Shown: positions 25,201-32,617, counted from the first letter of the stretch. The stretch is 38,558 nucleotides of DNA from an uncultured Porphyromonadaceae bacterium (GCA_900548975.1 URMS01000026.1:1-38558); one strand, 5' to 3'. Notes: generated by a model from the letters alone, not told the origin. A program made the numbers and translations.

Positions 25201-25438
25201 CAACTTCCAGAACCTGCGCGTGGCCTACACCCTTCCTTCGGCTATCACCCGCAAGTTCCAGGTTTCGAAGCTCAACGTATACGTATCGTGCGAAAACCTC
25301 TGGCTCTGGTCCAAGCGTCAGGGCTTCGACCCCCGCACATACGCTCTGGGTGTGAGCACATCGAGCTCTCTCTCCGGCGGTAATACCTACAACGCTGCTG
25401 TCCGCACTATCACAGGCGGTGTCACACTTTCTTTCTAA
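22217..25438 (+). CDS. SusC/RagA-family TonB-linked outer-membrane transporter
   Basis: The 1073-residue protein has a signal peptide (1-20), a carboxypeptidase-D-like beta-sandwich (about 24-98), a TonB-box-like stretch LDEVMVVAYGK (100-110), a plug domain (about 112-225, with IRGFSSLN, PLIVLDGVPF, LKDAASTALYGARGANGVIIITTK), and a large barrel ending in aromatic Phe (GGVTLSF). With SusD it forms a pedal-bin importer driven by TonB for glycans or peptides. It is the first gene of an operon with SusD and a lipoprotein. Strong use of AAC, TAC and GGC codons suggests high expression. Substrate is unknown; no glycosidase is in the cluster. Confidence 0.95.
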   Translation: MKKLFLLLVIIATMAVSAMAQTITVSGTVTYAGDGEPLPGVSIVPIGGGNGTVTDVDGKFSLKVPERVSKIRVSYVGMVTQEVPVGQNLNIALTNTENKLDEVMVVAYGKAKKAAFTGSAVSIDGAAIEDAPVTNVLSVLNGKMPGANLYSQTGAPGAGPTSIVIRGFSSLNASMQPLIVLDGVPFAGSVGDINTNDVESLTVLKDAASTALYGARGANGVIIITTKKAKNTSTGQVTFNANWGANTRATQDYNTIKDPKLYYETYYKSLYNYYTANGYTPDAAWRNANNNLINNSSMGLKYQIYQIPEGEMFIGSNGKLNPNATLGNYATYNGEKYYITPDNWLDETYSASLRQEYNLTVSNSSDRSNFYASVGYLDNEGIIKNTEYRRFTGRLSADSQIKSWLKAGATASYAHYTSRGMSGDGSSTAVSNPLAVATTIGPIFPMYVRDANGNIMHNADGMTIYDFGNASSAPGIGRPMGAASGMNGMSDVLYNTNVIRGNTLNANGFLEIRFLNDFKFTTNNTVFLDEYRGNFVGNPYFGSHQSTNGLVSVSHDRMTEYTFQQLLEWNRIFGKHDISVLLGHENSYRKTATIGASRTQLFSPSNPELAGAVVDDSMDSYTGAYNNEGYIIRALYDYDSKYFANAYFRRDASSRFHPSHRWGSFWALGAAWIISKEDFFNVDWVNVLKFKASYGQVGNDGIGAYRYTNTYTIANVGGKPSLVASSVKGNPDITWEKTGSFNAGFEFDLFNNRLSGTIEGYYAKTSDMLYQRPLPASTGFSNIYENFGDVCNYGVDIDLNGTVIATRDFSWDLNLNMSHLKNKVLKLPDINKTSVVDGHGGSASGGFFMGEGLPVYSYYEAVYAGVNETTGEPMFWGKDKDGSWIQKRSNEITQSDYQLTGCAIPKLSGGFGTSLRYKGIEVSAQFTYQIGGKVHDGNYSGYMTTMQSGTVGGAIHADWLDAWTPENPHSNVPRWQYGDDFSVSSNRFLTDASYLNFQNLRVAYTLPSAITRKFQVSKLNVYVSCENLWLWSKRQGFDPRTYALGVSTSSSLSGGNTYNAAVRTITGGVTLSF

Positions 25439-25459
25439 TCTCTCATAAAGTACATAAAG

Positions 25460-27085
25460 ATGAAAACCATATATAAGACGCTCGCGGCTGTCGCTGTTGC
25501 GACTCCCATGCTGCTGTCGACCGGCTGTATAGAGGAGACATTCCCCACCAGCGGTGTTACTACCGAGCAGGTGGCCCAGAACTCCAAGGGCCTCGACGGC
25601 ATCGTGCAGGGTATGCCTGCCTTCATGAAGAAGTACAATACCTGGTCTTCGCAGGCATTCAACTTCGGCTATCCGTCGTTCTTCATCATGATGAATGTCC
25701 AGACCCAGGACATGATCCAGAATTATACCGGATACCAGCACTTCACCTACTGGCAGGCGGTGATGCTCCCGCTCAACTCGGGCTATCTGCTGAGCCAGAT
25801 CAACTGGTACTACCTCAACTTCCAGGTGCGTGCCGCCAACGACGTTCTCTCGGCTATCCCCAATCCTACTACCGATGACGAGAAGGCATACTACGCCCAG
25901 GCCCTCATATTCCGTGCCTCGACATACCTCGATATGGCACGCGTGTATGAATTCAAGCCCAATGCCGATATCTCCGGTGTGAACGAGGACGGCAACGATG
26001 TAACCGGCCTCACCGTGCCTGTGATCACTCCCGACGCTACTCCCGAGGAGCAGGCCAACAACCGCCGTCTGAAACACGACGATATGGTGGCCTTCCTTCT
26101 CAAGGACCTTCAGACCGCCATCGACTACTACGACGAGAGCGGCGTCGCTCCCTCTGCAAAGGTATATCCCTCGAAAGCCGTGGCTCTCGGTGTGATGGCC
26201 CGCGTATACGAATGGGACGAAGACTATGCAAAGGCTGCCGAATATGCCCGCAAGGCCATCGACGCTTCCGGCGCTACTCCTCTCACCCAGGCTCAGTGGC
26301 TCAGCACCACCCAGGGCTTCAACGATTCGTCGTTCAGCTCGTGGATGTGGTCCATCCAGATGGAAAGCAACGATGATCCCGTGCAGGGTTCCACCAACTG
26401 GATGTCGTTTATGTCTCCCGAAGCCAACATCGGCTACGGCGGCCAGTACGGCTCATACTTCATGATCGACAAGAGCCTCTATGAGCAGATCTCGAACGCC
26501 GACTTCCGCAAGCTCGTGTTCAAGGCTCCCGCCGGCCACCCGCTGTCGGGCCGCGAATCCGTCCTCAACCCCACCAAGTACAACAGCCTCGAGCCCTATA
26601 CCTCGTTCAAGTTCCGTCCCGGCCAGGGCAACCTCTCCGAACGCCCCGTGGCTTTCGCAGTCGCTATTCCTCTGATGCGTGTCGAGGAAATGTACTTCAT
26701 CGAGGCAGAAGCCAAGGCTCACCAGAACGTTGCCGAAGGCAAGAGCGCCATCGAAGCTTTCATGAAGCAGTACCGCTATCCCTCATACACCTGCACCGCC
26801 ACCAGCCAGGAAGACGTGATCAACGAAATCGTGCTGCAGAAGCGTATCGAGTTCTGGGGTGAAAACACCACATTCTTCGACATGAAGCGTCTTGACATGG
26901 GCGTGACACGTGCCTACGAAGACACCAACTGGCCCGAAGACTCGCGCTACAACACAGTAGGCCGTCCCGGCTGGATGAACTGGCCTTTCGTAGACTATGA
27001 AGGCGAATTCAACGCCGGTGTCCGCGGTTTCCTCAACCCCAACGTGGGCGAACGCTTCAAACCCATCCTTCCCGCCGAAGAATAA
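25460..27085 (+). CDS. SusD/RagB-family substrate-binding lipoprotein
   Basis: The 541-residue protein has a lipoprotein signal ending STGC (Cys23). SusD hallmarks follow: the TPR-like helices (FRASTYLDMARVYEF; VALGVMARVYEWDEDYAKAAEYA) and the C-terminal LQKRIEFWGENTTFFDMKRL. It caps the partner SusC barrel on the cell surface and selects the ligand. It starts 21 bases after the SusC stop, which supports one operon. Confidence 0.94.
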   Translation: MKTIYKTLAAVAVATPMLLSTGCIEETFPTSGVTTEQVAQNSKGLDGIVQGMPAFMKKYNTWSSQAFNFGYPSFFIMMNVQTQDMIQNYTGYQHFTYWQAVMLPLNSGYLLSQINWYYLNFQVRAANDVLSAIPNPTTDDEKAYYAQALIFRASTYLDMARVYEFKPNADISGVNEDGNDVTGLTVPVITPDATPEEQANNRRLKHDDMVAFLLKDLQTAIDYYDESGVAPSAKVYPSKAVALGVMARVYEWDEDYAKAAEYARKAIDASGATPLTQAQWLSTTQGFNDSSFSSWMWSIQMESNDDPVQGSTNWMSFMSPEANIGYGGQYGSYFMIDKSLYEQISNADFRKLVFKAPAGHPLSGRESVLNPTKYNSLEPYTSFKFRPGQGNLSERPVAFAVAIPLMRVEEMYFIEAEAKAHQNVAEGKSAIEAFMKQYRYPSYTCTATSQEDVINEIVLQKRIEFWGENTTFFDMKRLDMGVTRAYEDTNWPEDSRYNTVGRPGWMNWPFVDYEGEFNAGVRGFLNPNVGERFKPILPAEE

Positions 27086-27109
27086 TCACTCTCAAAAAAG
27101 TAAATTCAA

Positions 27110-28738
27110 ATGAAACTCAAATCATTTATATACACAGCTCTCTGCGCCACCATGTTCATGGCGACAGGCTGTACGGAGAGCGAGCCGGAGTACACCCCGG
27201 CACCGGCAAGCCCGACTCCCGAGATCTACTTCTCGGCAGCCAACGCCACTTCCATCCGTGCGCTCGACGGTGACACCAAGTTTACTGTAAATGTCTACCG
27301 CAAGGATAATGCCGACGCCAAGTCGTATCCCCTGCTTTGCAACGACCAGACCGATGCATCGCTCTTCGAAATCCCCGCGCAGGTGTCTTTCGCAGCCGGT
27401 GAGTCCGTTACATCGTTCCAGGTAGATTATGTGGCTGAGACTCTCGAAGGTGTGAAGCCCTACAACATGACATTTGTCGTAGGCGAGGGCGAAAACACTC
27501 CCTATGCTCTTCAGACAGTGACCTACACCGTTACCTACTATCCCTGGGAAGACGTTGTCGGCCCCAACGGCGAGGAATTCGGTGTGTGGAGAGATGATAT
27601 TTTCACCTCATTATACAATTGGCCTGAGCAAATACTTACCTGGGATGTGAAGATCCAGAGCAGCCCCGCTATCAAAGGTCTCTACCGTGTGGTTAATCCC
27701 TACGGACCTACTGCATTCCCCGGACTTGGCGGCTGGAGTACTGTTATAGATAATGAAACCCACTATTTCTACCTTAACTGCGCTGATCCTGCCCATATTT
27801 TCATATGCGATGAGAACGGCGACGCAGTATCAGGAGGAAGCAGGTTTAACTTCGTTACCGGTGTAGATCTTAATTATGGAATGACCTATATCTCGGGTAT
27901 GTATAATAACATAATGGCCTCTGCAAGCCCCAATATTGATGACGCAATGGCAATGGCAGGTACACTGACAAATGGCGTTATCAAGTTCCCGGAAAGATCA
28001 CTTCTTATTATCGATGGCGACGGTGCGTATTATGCCAATGTCAATGGTAAATTCCGCATCCTCTTCCCCGGCGCTGAAGAAGAGAAAGATCCTAACGATG
28101 TATGGGAGACCCTCGGCACTGCTGCCTTCACCGATCCCTGGATCACACCCCTCTGGGGCGATTCGGAAACCTGGAATGTGGAAGTGGAACAGTGGAAGAA
28201 AGACCCCAACATGTATCGTCTCGTCAATCCCTATAAGGACGGTGTGATGCCCGAAGGCTGGAACTACGAGGGCGACAAGTACTTCGTATTCGACGCTACC
28301 AACCCCAATGTTGTGCTTGTGGAAGACCAGGAGATCTACTACGACGAGGGTGATCCTATCAATGGTTCTGTTCTGGGTACCAACTTCGCCTACGCTATCA
28401 TGAATATGGTGGCCGAACCCTGGACCGAAGAACAGATTATTTCTCAGGGTCGAAACGATACTTTTGCCAACCAGGTATTTACATTCGGTCTTAGAGATGC
28501 TATGGTAATGTTCCCCAATACTCAGAATGAGGAATATGTAAATCAGATTATATCTACCAATCTCGCGACTGAAGGTAAAGTTATCCTCAACAGCGAGGCT
28601 GCCGAAGCTGCCGCTTACAACCGCCGCGCCGCTGTTGCCCGCAAGGCTCTGCTGGGTCTTGATAAGAATATGCCTTCTTTCCGCTACGAGACCGGTATCA
28701 AGAATTTCTGTGGTCCCAAAAGGGAAATTAATCTCTAA
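27110..28738 (+). CDS. Surface lipoprotein with duplicated module
   Basis: The 542-residue lipoprotein (MATGC, Cys21) is the third gene of the SusCD operon, 24 bases after susD, in the position of the accessory SusE/F-type binding proteins. Residues 40-140 form a Calx-beta-like region. Two copies of a roughly 160-residue module follow. Copy A has TWDVKIQ, LYRVVNPYG and HYFYLNCADP (about 157-320), and copy B has TWNVEVEQ, MYRLVNPYK and KYFVFDATNP (about 331-495). Parts of both copies are AT-rich: by hand count 27841-27900 is near 38% GC and 28501-28560 near 32%, compared with well over 50% in susD. This suggests recombination or acquired segments. Ligand is unknown; surface binding of the imported substrate is inferred from position. 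Confidence 0.75.
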   Translation: MKLKSFIYTALCATMFMATGCTESEPEYTPAPASPTPEIYFSAANATSIRALDGDTKFTVNVYRKDNADAKSYPLLCNDQTDASLFEIPAQVSFAAGESVTSFQVDYVAETLEGVKPYNMTFVVGEGENTPYALQTVTYTVTYYPWEDVVGPNGEEFGVWRDDIFTSLYNWPEQILTWDVKIQSSPAIKGLYRVVNPYGPTAFPGLGGWSTVIDNETHYFYLNCADPAHIFICDENGDAVSGGSRFNFVTGVDLNYGMTYISGMYNNIMASASPNIDDAMAMAGTLTNGVIKFPERSLLIIDGDGAYYANVNGKFRILFPGAEEEKDPNDVWETLGTAAFTDPWITPLWGDSETWNVEVEQWKKDPNMYRLVNPYKDGVMPEGWNYEGDKYFVFDATNPNVVLVEDQEIYYDEGDPINGSVLGTNFAYAIMNMVAEPWTEEQIISQGRNDTFANQVFTFGLRDAMVMFPNTQNEEYVNQIISTNLATEGKVILNSEAAEAAAYNRRAAVARKALLGLDKNMPSFRYETGIKNFCGPKREINL

Positions 28739-28756
28739 GCTATAAGCATATCAGAT

Positions 28757-28794
28757 AAAAAACCGGGTCGGCGTTGTGCCGGTCCGGTTTTTTT
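28757..28794 (+). terminator. Terminator of SusCD-lipoprotein operon
   Basis: AAAAAACCGG (28757-28766) pairs with CCGGTTTTTT (28784-28793), with an inner GGC/GCC step and a U-run. It starts 18 bases after the stop. The loop and the T-run also hold the elements of the next promoter. Confidence 0.9.
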
Positions 28795-28804
28795 AATAAC
28801 TTTG
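28773..28804 (+). promoter_or_regulatory. Subtilase promoter embedded in the upstream terminator
   Basis: GTTG (28773-28776) lies in the terminator loop. After a 20-base spacer, TAACTTTG (28797-28804) begins just past the terminator T-run. It predicts a start near 28811 and a leader of about 63 bases. Confidence 0.6.
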
Positions 28805-28873
28805 GGGCAATAAAACCGACTGCTTTCCGTTGGGATAATGTATCTATGTATATAATCGGCTTACTAATCTGAT

Positions 28874-31141
28874 ATGAAATATTTTTACTCTTTTTTGCTG
28901 CTTGCCGCCGCTGCCGTTCCGGCGTCGGCACAGAGCAAGCTCGACCTTTCTGCCCGCATGCTTCTGCAGAACTATGAGCAGATAGAGGCCGGCGCCAATC
29001 CGGCCATTTTCGATCCGCGTCTTGCCGTGCCTGCTTCGCGCGGCGGCGAAGCTGTGCCTCAGGTCGGTGTTATCGTAACTCTCAATTCAGGTTACACGGC
29101 TGCCGACCTTGCAGAGCTGCCCGGTGTAAGCGTGGCAGTGGATCTCGGCGACATGGCGACTGTATCGGTGCCGGTGACCGAGCTCGGGAATCTTGCCGCT
29201 CTGCCGGCTGTGAAATATGTGTCGGCCGGCACTGCCAAACAGCCCGAAATGTGCTTTGCGCGCGCTATCGCGCATGCCGACGAGGTTCAGGCCGGTACCG
29301 ACCTGCCCAAGGCCTACTCGGGCAGCGGTGTGGTAGTGGGCATGATGGACGTGGGTATGGACCCCAACCACATCAACTTTACCGAGCGCGGCGATGTAAG
29401 CGTAAGCCGCGTGAAAGCTGTCTACGAGTACAACGGTTCCAACGGCATTCCTACCAAAACGGCTCTCACCCCCGCGGAAATCAGTGATTATACAAGCGAC
29501 AGCCGTGCCGACAGCCACGGCACACATGTGATGGGTATTGCAGCAGGCAGCTTCAACGGTGCCGGCAACTTCGGCCTCGACGGTGCCTCCTACAACAATG
29601 AGCCTATTCCCTTCTACGGCCTTGCCACCGCTTCCGATATAGTAATGACCGCCGGCGCTCTCTACGACGCCAATATCACCGCCGGTGTGCAGAATGTGAT
29701 CGACTACGCCAAAAGCGTGGGCAAGCCTGCGGTGGTGAATCTGTCGCTGGGCAATCTCATGGGTCCGCACGACGGTACCGATGCCATATGCCAGGCGCTG
29801 ACACGCCAGGGCAAGGATGCCATTATCTGCGTGGCCTCGGGCAACGACGGCGAACATGCCTGCGCCATGTCGATGTCGGGCGGCCGCACACCCGCCTCGC
29901 GCACAAACGGCGTGCAGTTCAACTACGACACCGACAGCCCCTCGCCCTATGTGGCTCAGTTCTGGGGCAGCAACGACCAGTCGTTCAAATTCGAGTTTGT
30001 GCTCTACAGCAACGCCACCAACAGTGTGGTATATGCCTTCGAAGTGCCGTCGGTAACATCGGGCGTGGGCGTAGGCGGTTCGTCGATGAGCGATGCCTAC
30101 ACTAAATCAGAAGAATTTTCGCGCGCGTTCACGGCTACGAGCTACGCCATGTTCTTCGCCACCAAGGCCGACAACAACCGCTACTACGTGCAGATGCAGT
30201 TCCTGCTCAACCGCCCCGCAAGCTCCGACTACAGCATCGTGCCGGCAGTGCGCATTACCCGCAACTCGGGCCAGAGTATCTATGGCTATATCAACACTCC
30301 GTCCAGAGCTTCTGTCACAGGTGAGTTTGCCAAGTCGAGCGATCGCGTCACCGGTTTCGACTGGAGCAATACCAAAGTGTCGTCGAACGGTTCTATCTCC
30401 GACATGGCCACCGCAGCAGGTGTGATAGCAGTGGGCGCCTACACCTCCTCGCGCTCCTTCACTCTTATCAACGGTAGTTCGCTTAGCTGGCAGGGTTCTA
30501 CACCCGCAGGCGATATGTGCGGCTTCACCTCTTATGGCACAAACCCCGTGACAGGCGAAGGCTATCCCTTTGTCTGCGCTCCCGGCAGCGCCATTGTATC
30601 GTCGATCAACAACTACGATCAGACCATGGGCGATGTGTCGGCAACCGCCGGCGGCAACAACCGCAACAACATGTGGGCCGCCATGCAGGGCACATCGATG
30701 GCCTGCCCCTTCATGACCGGCACCGTGGCTCTGTGGCTCGAGGCCGACAATGGCCTGACTGTCGACGCTGTGAAGAATGTGATCAAAAACACCGCAACCC
30801 CCTATACCGGCAGCGACTCCGACATGAAGATACGCTGGGGCAACGGCAAGGTCGATGTGCTCGAAGGCCTCAAGTATGTGCTCAGCAACAGCGGTATAGC
30901 CGGCGTAACGGTCGACGGCGCCGACATGATCGTCACTCCCGGCGACAATGGCGTGGAAGTGTTCTCCGCCGGTGCCTCCACCCTCAAGGTGAAGCTCTAC
31001 ACCGTGGGCGGTGCTCTCGCAGCTGCTGCCGATGCTCAGGGTGATACCGCCGTGCTGCCTACCGCCGGTCTGGCCAAGGGAGTGTACGTGCTGCACGCCA
31101 GCGACGGCCGCCGCGCCGTTTCCCGCAAGATAGCTCTTTGA
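28874..31141 (+). CDS. Secreted S8 subtilisin-like serine protease with T9SS-type tail
   Basis: The 755-residue protein has a signal peptide (MKYFYSFLLLAAAAVPASA, 1-19), a prodomain-like region (about 20-140) and a subtilase domain with Asp159 (GMMDVGMD), His215 (DSHGTHVMG), oxyanion Asn323 (ASGND) and Ser608 (GTSMACPFMTG). The large insert between Asn323 and Ser608 (about 340-500) is beta-rich. The C-terminus (about 690-755), with VKLYTVGGAL and KGVYVLHA and ending SRKIAL, resembles the type A sorting domain of the type IX secretion system, which would attach it to the cell surface or release it. It has its own promoter but follows the SusCD operon, which raises the idea of peptide scavenging. 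That link is inference. Confidence 0.9.
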   Translation: MKYFYSFLLLAAAAVPASAQSKLDLSARMLLQNYEQIEAGANPAIFDPRLAVPASRGGEAVPQVGVIVTLNSGYTAADLAELPGVSVAVDLGDMATVSVPVTELGNLAALPAVKYVSAGTAKQPEMCFARAIAHADEVQAGTDLPKAYSGSGVVVGMMDVGMDPNHINFTERGDVSVSRVKAVYEYNGSNGIPTKTALTPAEISDYTSDSRADSHGTHVMGIAAGSFNGAGNFGLDGASYNNEPIPFYGLATASDIVMTAGALYDANITAGVQNVIDYAKSVGKPAVVNLSLGNLMGPHDGTDAICQALTRQGKDAIICVASGNDGEHACAMSMSGGRTPASRTNGVQFNYDTDSPSPYVAQFWGSNDQSFKFEFVLYSNATNSVVYAFEVPSVTSGVGVGGSSMSDAYTKSEEFSRAFTATSYAMFFATKADNNRYYVQMQFLLNRPASSDYSIVPAVRITRNSGQSIYGYINTPSRASVTGEFAKSSDRVTGFDWSNTKVSSNGSISDMATAAGVIAVGAYTSSRSFTLINGSSLSWQGSTPAGDMCGFTSYGTNPVTGEGYPFVCAPGSAIVSSINNYDQTMGDVSATAGGNNRNNMWAAMQGTSMACPFMTGTVALWLEADNGLTVDAVKNVIKNTATPYTGSDSDMKIRWGNGKVDVLEGLKYVLSNSGIAGVTVDGADMIVTPGDNGVEVFSAGASTLKVKLYTVGGALAAAADAQGDTAVLPTAGLAKGVYVLHASDGRRAVSRKIAL

Positions 31142-31160
31142 TCTTTACGCCTTAAGCAAG

Positions 31161-31252
31161 GTTTATAAAGTATTAAGTTTAGGAAGTTAAGATAATAGTA
31201 CTGCGGAGACAGTACTATTATCTTAACTTTTTCGACTCTAAACTCTTTCAAC
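31161..31252. repeat. Inverted repeat with mirrored 9-7-9 stuttered arms
   Basis: Left units GTTTATAAA, GTATTAA, GTTTAGGAA (9, 7, 9 bases; 31161-31185) lead into a perfect 20-base inverted repeat (31184-31203 against 31210-31229, loop CGGAGA). TTTTTCGAC, TCTAAAC, TCTTTCAAC (9, 7, 9 bases; 31228-31252) mirror them. The core begins AAGTTAAGATAAT, shared with the element at 9313-9427. The U-rich right side makes it a likely terminator of the subtilase gene. Confidence 0.88.
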
Positions 31253-31261
31253 CCCAAAACA

Positions 31262-32275
31262 ATGTATATACTTGGAATAGAATCGAGCTGCGACGATACG
31301 AGCGCGGCCGTGATAACCGACGGCGGTCTGCTGCTGAGCAATGTCATAGCCTCGCAGAAAGTGCACGAAGAATACGGCGGCGTGGTGCCCGAGCTGGCAT
31401 CGCGCGCGCATCAGCAGAATATTGTGCCGGTGGTCGACGCCGCCATACGTCGTGCCGGCATCGACCGGCGCAATCTGTCGGCCATAGCCTATACGCGCGG
31501 TCCCGGGCTGATAGGCTCGCTGCTTGTGGGCACGAGTTTCGCCAAGGGGCTGTCGCTGGGCCTGCGCGTGCCTCTGGTGGATGTGAATCATCTTCAGGCC
31601 CATGTGCTGGCGCATTTCATAAAGGAAACGCCCGAGACGGAGGTGCCCGAGTTCCCCTATCTCTGTCTGCTTGTATCGGGCGGTAATTCGCAGATTATTG
31701 TGGTGCGCAGTCCGCGCGAGATGGAGATTATAGGCCGCACCATCGACGATGCCGCCGGCGAGGCCTTCGACAAGTGTGCCAAGGTGATGGGTCTGCCTTA
31801 CCCGGGCGGCCCGCATATCGACCGTCTGGCGGCCGAGGGCAATCCCGATGCGTTCCGCTTCGCGCGGCCCCGCATCGAAGGTCTGGACTACAGTTTCAGT
31901 GGCCTGAAGACGTCGTTCCTCTACACTCTGCGCGATAATCTGCGCCGCGATCCCGATTTCATCGAGCACAACAAGGCCGATCTGGCGGCCTCGCTGCAGG
32001 CCACCATAATCGCCATTCTGCTCAATAAGCTCGATAAGGCCATCGATGCCACCGGCATATCGACAGTGGCCATAGGAGGCGGCGTGTCGGCCAACAGCGG
32101 CGTACGGCAGGCCGTGGCCGACCTTTGCGAGCGCCGAGGTCTGCGCGCTTTCATCCCGGAGCGCCGTTTCACCACCGATAATGCCGCCATGGTGGCCATC
32201 GCCGGCTATTTCAAATACCTCGACTCCGACTTCTCGCCCTACAACGCCGTCCCCTACGCCCGGATAGGCGGATAG
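31262..32275 (+). CDS. tsaD: tRNA N6-threonylcarbamoyladenosine transferase, TsaD
   Basis: The 337-residue ASKHA-fold protein transfers threonylcarbamoyl to A37 of tRNAs that read ANN codons, together with TsaB and TsaE. It begins MYILGIESSCDDTSAAV (phosphate loop), carries the metal ligands His110 and His114 in NHLQAHVLAH, SGGNSQ for nucleotide binding, and the C-terminal TDNAAMVAIAGY with the third ligand. Length is standard. It begins just after the stuttered repeat at 31161-31252, whose right arm contains TAACTTTT, a weak match to a -7 element that could drive it. Downstream is the large palindromic intergenic element. Confidence 0.96.
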   Translation: MYILGIESSCDDTSAAVITDGGLLLSNVIASQKVHEEYGGVVPELASRAHQQNIVPVVDAAIRRAGIDRRNLSAIAYTRGPGLIGSLLVGTSFAKGLSLGLRVPLVDVNHLQAHVLAHFIKETPETEVPEFPYLCLLVSGGNSQIIVVRSPREMEIIGRTIDDAAGEAFDKCAKVMGLPYPGGPHIDRLAAEGNPDAFRFARPRIEGLDYSFSGLKTSFLYTLRDNLRRDPDFIEHNKADLAASLQATIIAILLNKLDKAIDATGISTVAIGGGVSANSGVRQAVADLCERRGLRAFIPERRFTTDNAAMVAIAGYFKYLDSDFSPYNAVPYARIGG

Positions 32276-32388
32276 GAGATTAGGATGTTAGGAGATTAGG
32301 AGGAAAGGAAATTAGGAGGGGAGGAAATTAGGAGGGGAGGAGGGAAGGAAATTAGGAAGAAAAGGAATTTAGGAGAGGAGGAAATTAG
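32276..32388. repeat. 8-base stutter array GANNNNAG, 14 units
   Basis: Starting right after the tsaD stop, fourteen consecutive units fit GANNNNAG. They include GAGATTAG, GATGTTAG, GAGGAAAG, GAAATTAG (four exact copies) and GAGGGGAG (two copies). All are 8 bases except one of 9 (32356-32364). The top strand has no C. Variation is confined to the four middle bases, as in the arms of the other intergenic repeats of this window. It is the left outer arm of a larger inverted structure. The 32276-32743 stretch contains no gene that I can support. Confidence 0.9.
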
Positions 32389-32409
32389 GAGGAGGGGCGG
32401 AAGCGGAGT

Positions 32410-32617
32410 GGCCTCGAAGAGGCCGGCACTGTGTGCAGCCCCATGCGCTCGCGCATGGGGTGTGAGACCCGCCGACAGAAAACGCGCCTCGTAGAGGCGC
32501 TGCTGTAGATAGCTCCATACACAGCAGCGCCTCTACGAGGCGCGATCCGTTCTATTTCATCACAGACCCCATGCGCGAGCGCATGGGGCTGTATACGGTT
32601 GCGGCCTCTACGAGGCC
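32410..32617. repeat. Mirror-symmetric nested palindrome element
   Basis: Five palindromic blocks lie symmetrically about 32513.5. GGCCTC-GAA-GAGGCC (32410-32424) mirrors GGCCTC-TAC-GAGGCC (32603-32617). CCCCATGCGC-TC-GCGCATGGGG (32439-32460) mirrors the same with GA (32567-32588). In the centre, 24-base arms at 32483-32506 and 32521-32544 are perfect complements around a 14-base loop, and each contains the smaller palindrome GCGCCTC-(3 bases)-GAGGCGC. Spacers are 14 and 22 bases on both sides. The strand can fold as one long hairpin or as a row of small ones. It lies between convergent genes. It could be a terminator, a structured RNA or a non-autonomous repeat element. Confidence 0.9.
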
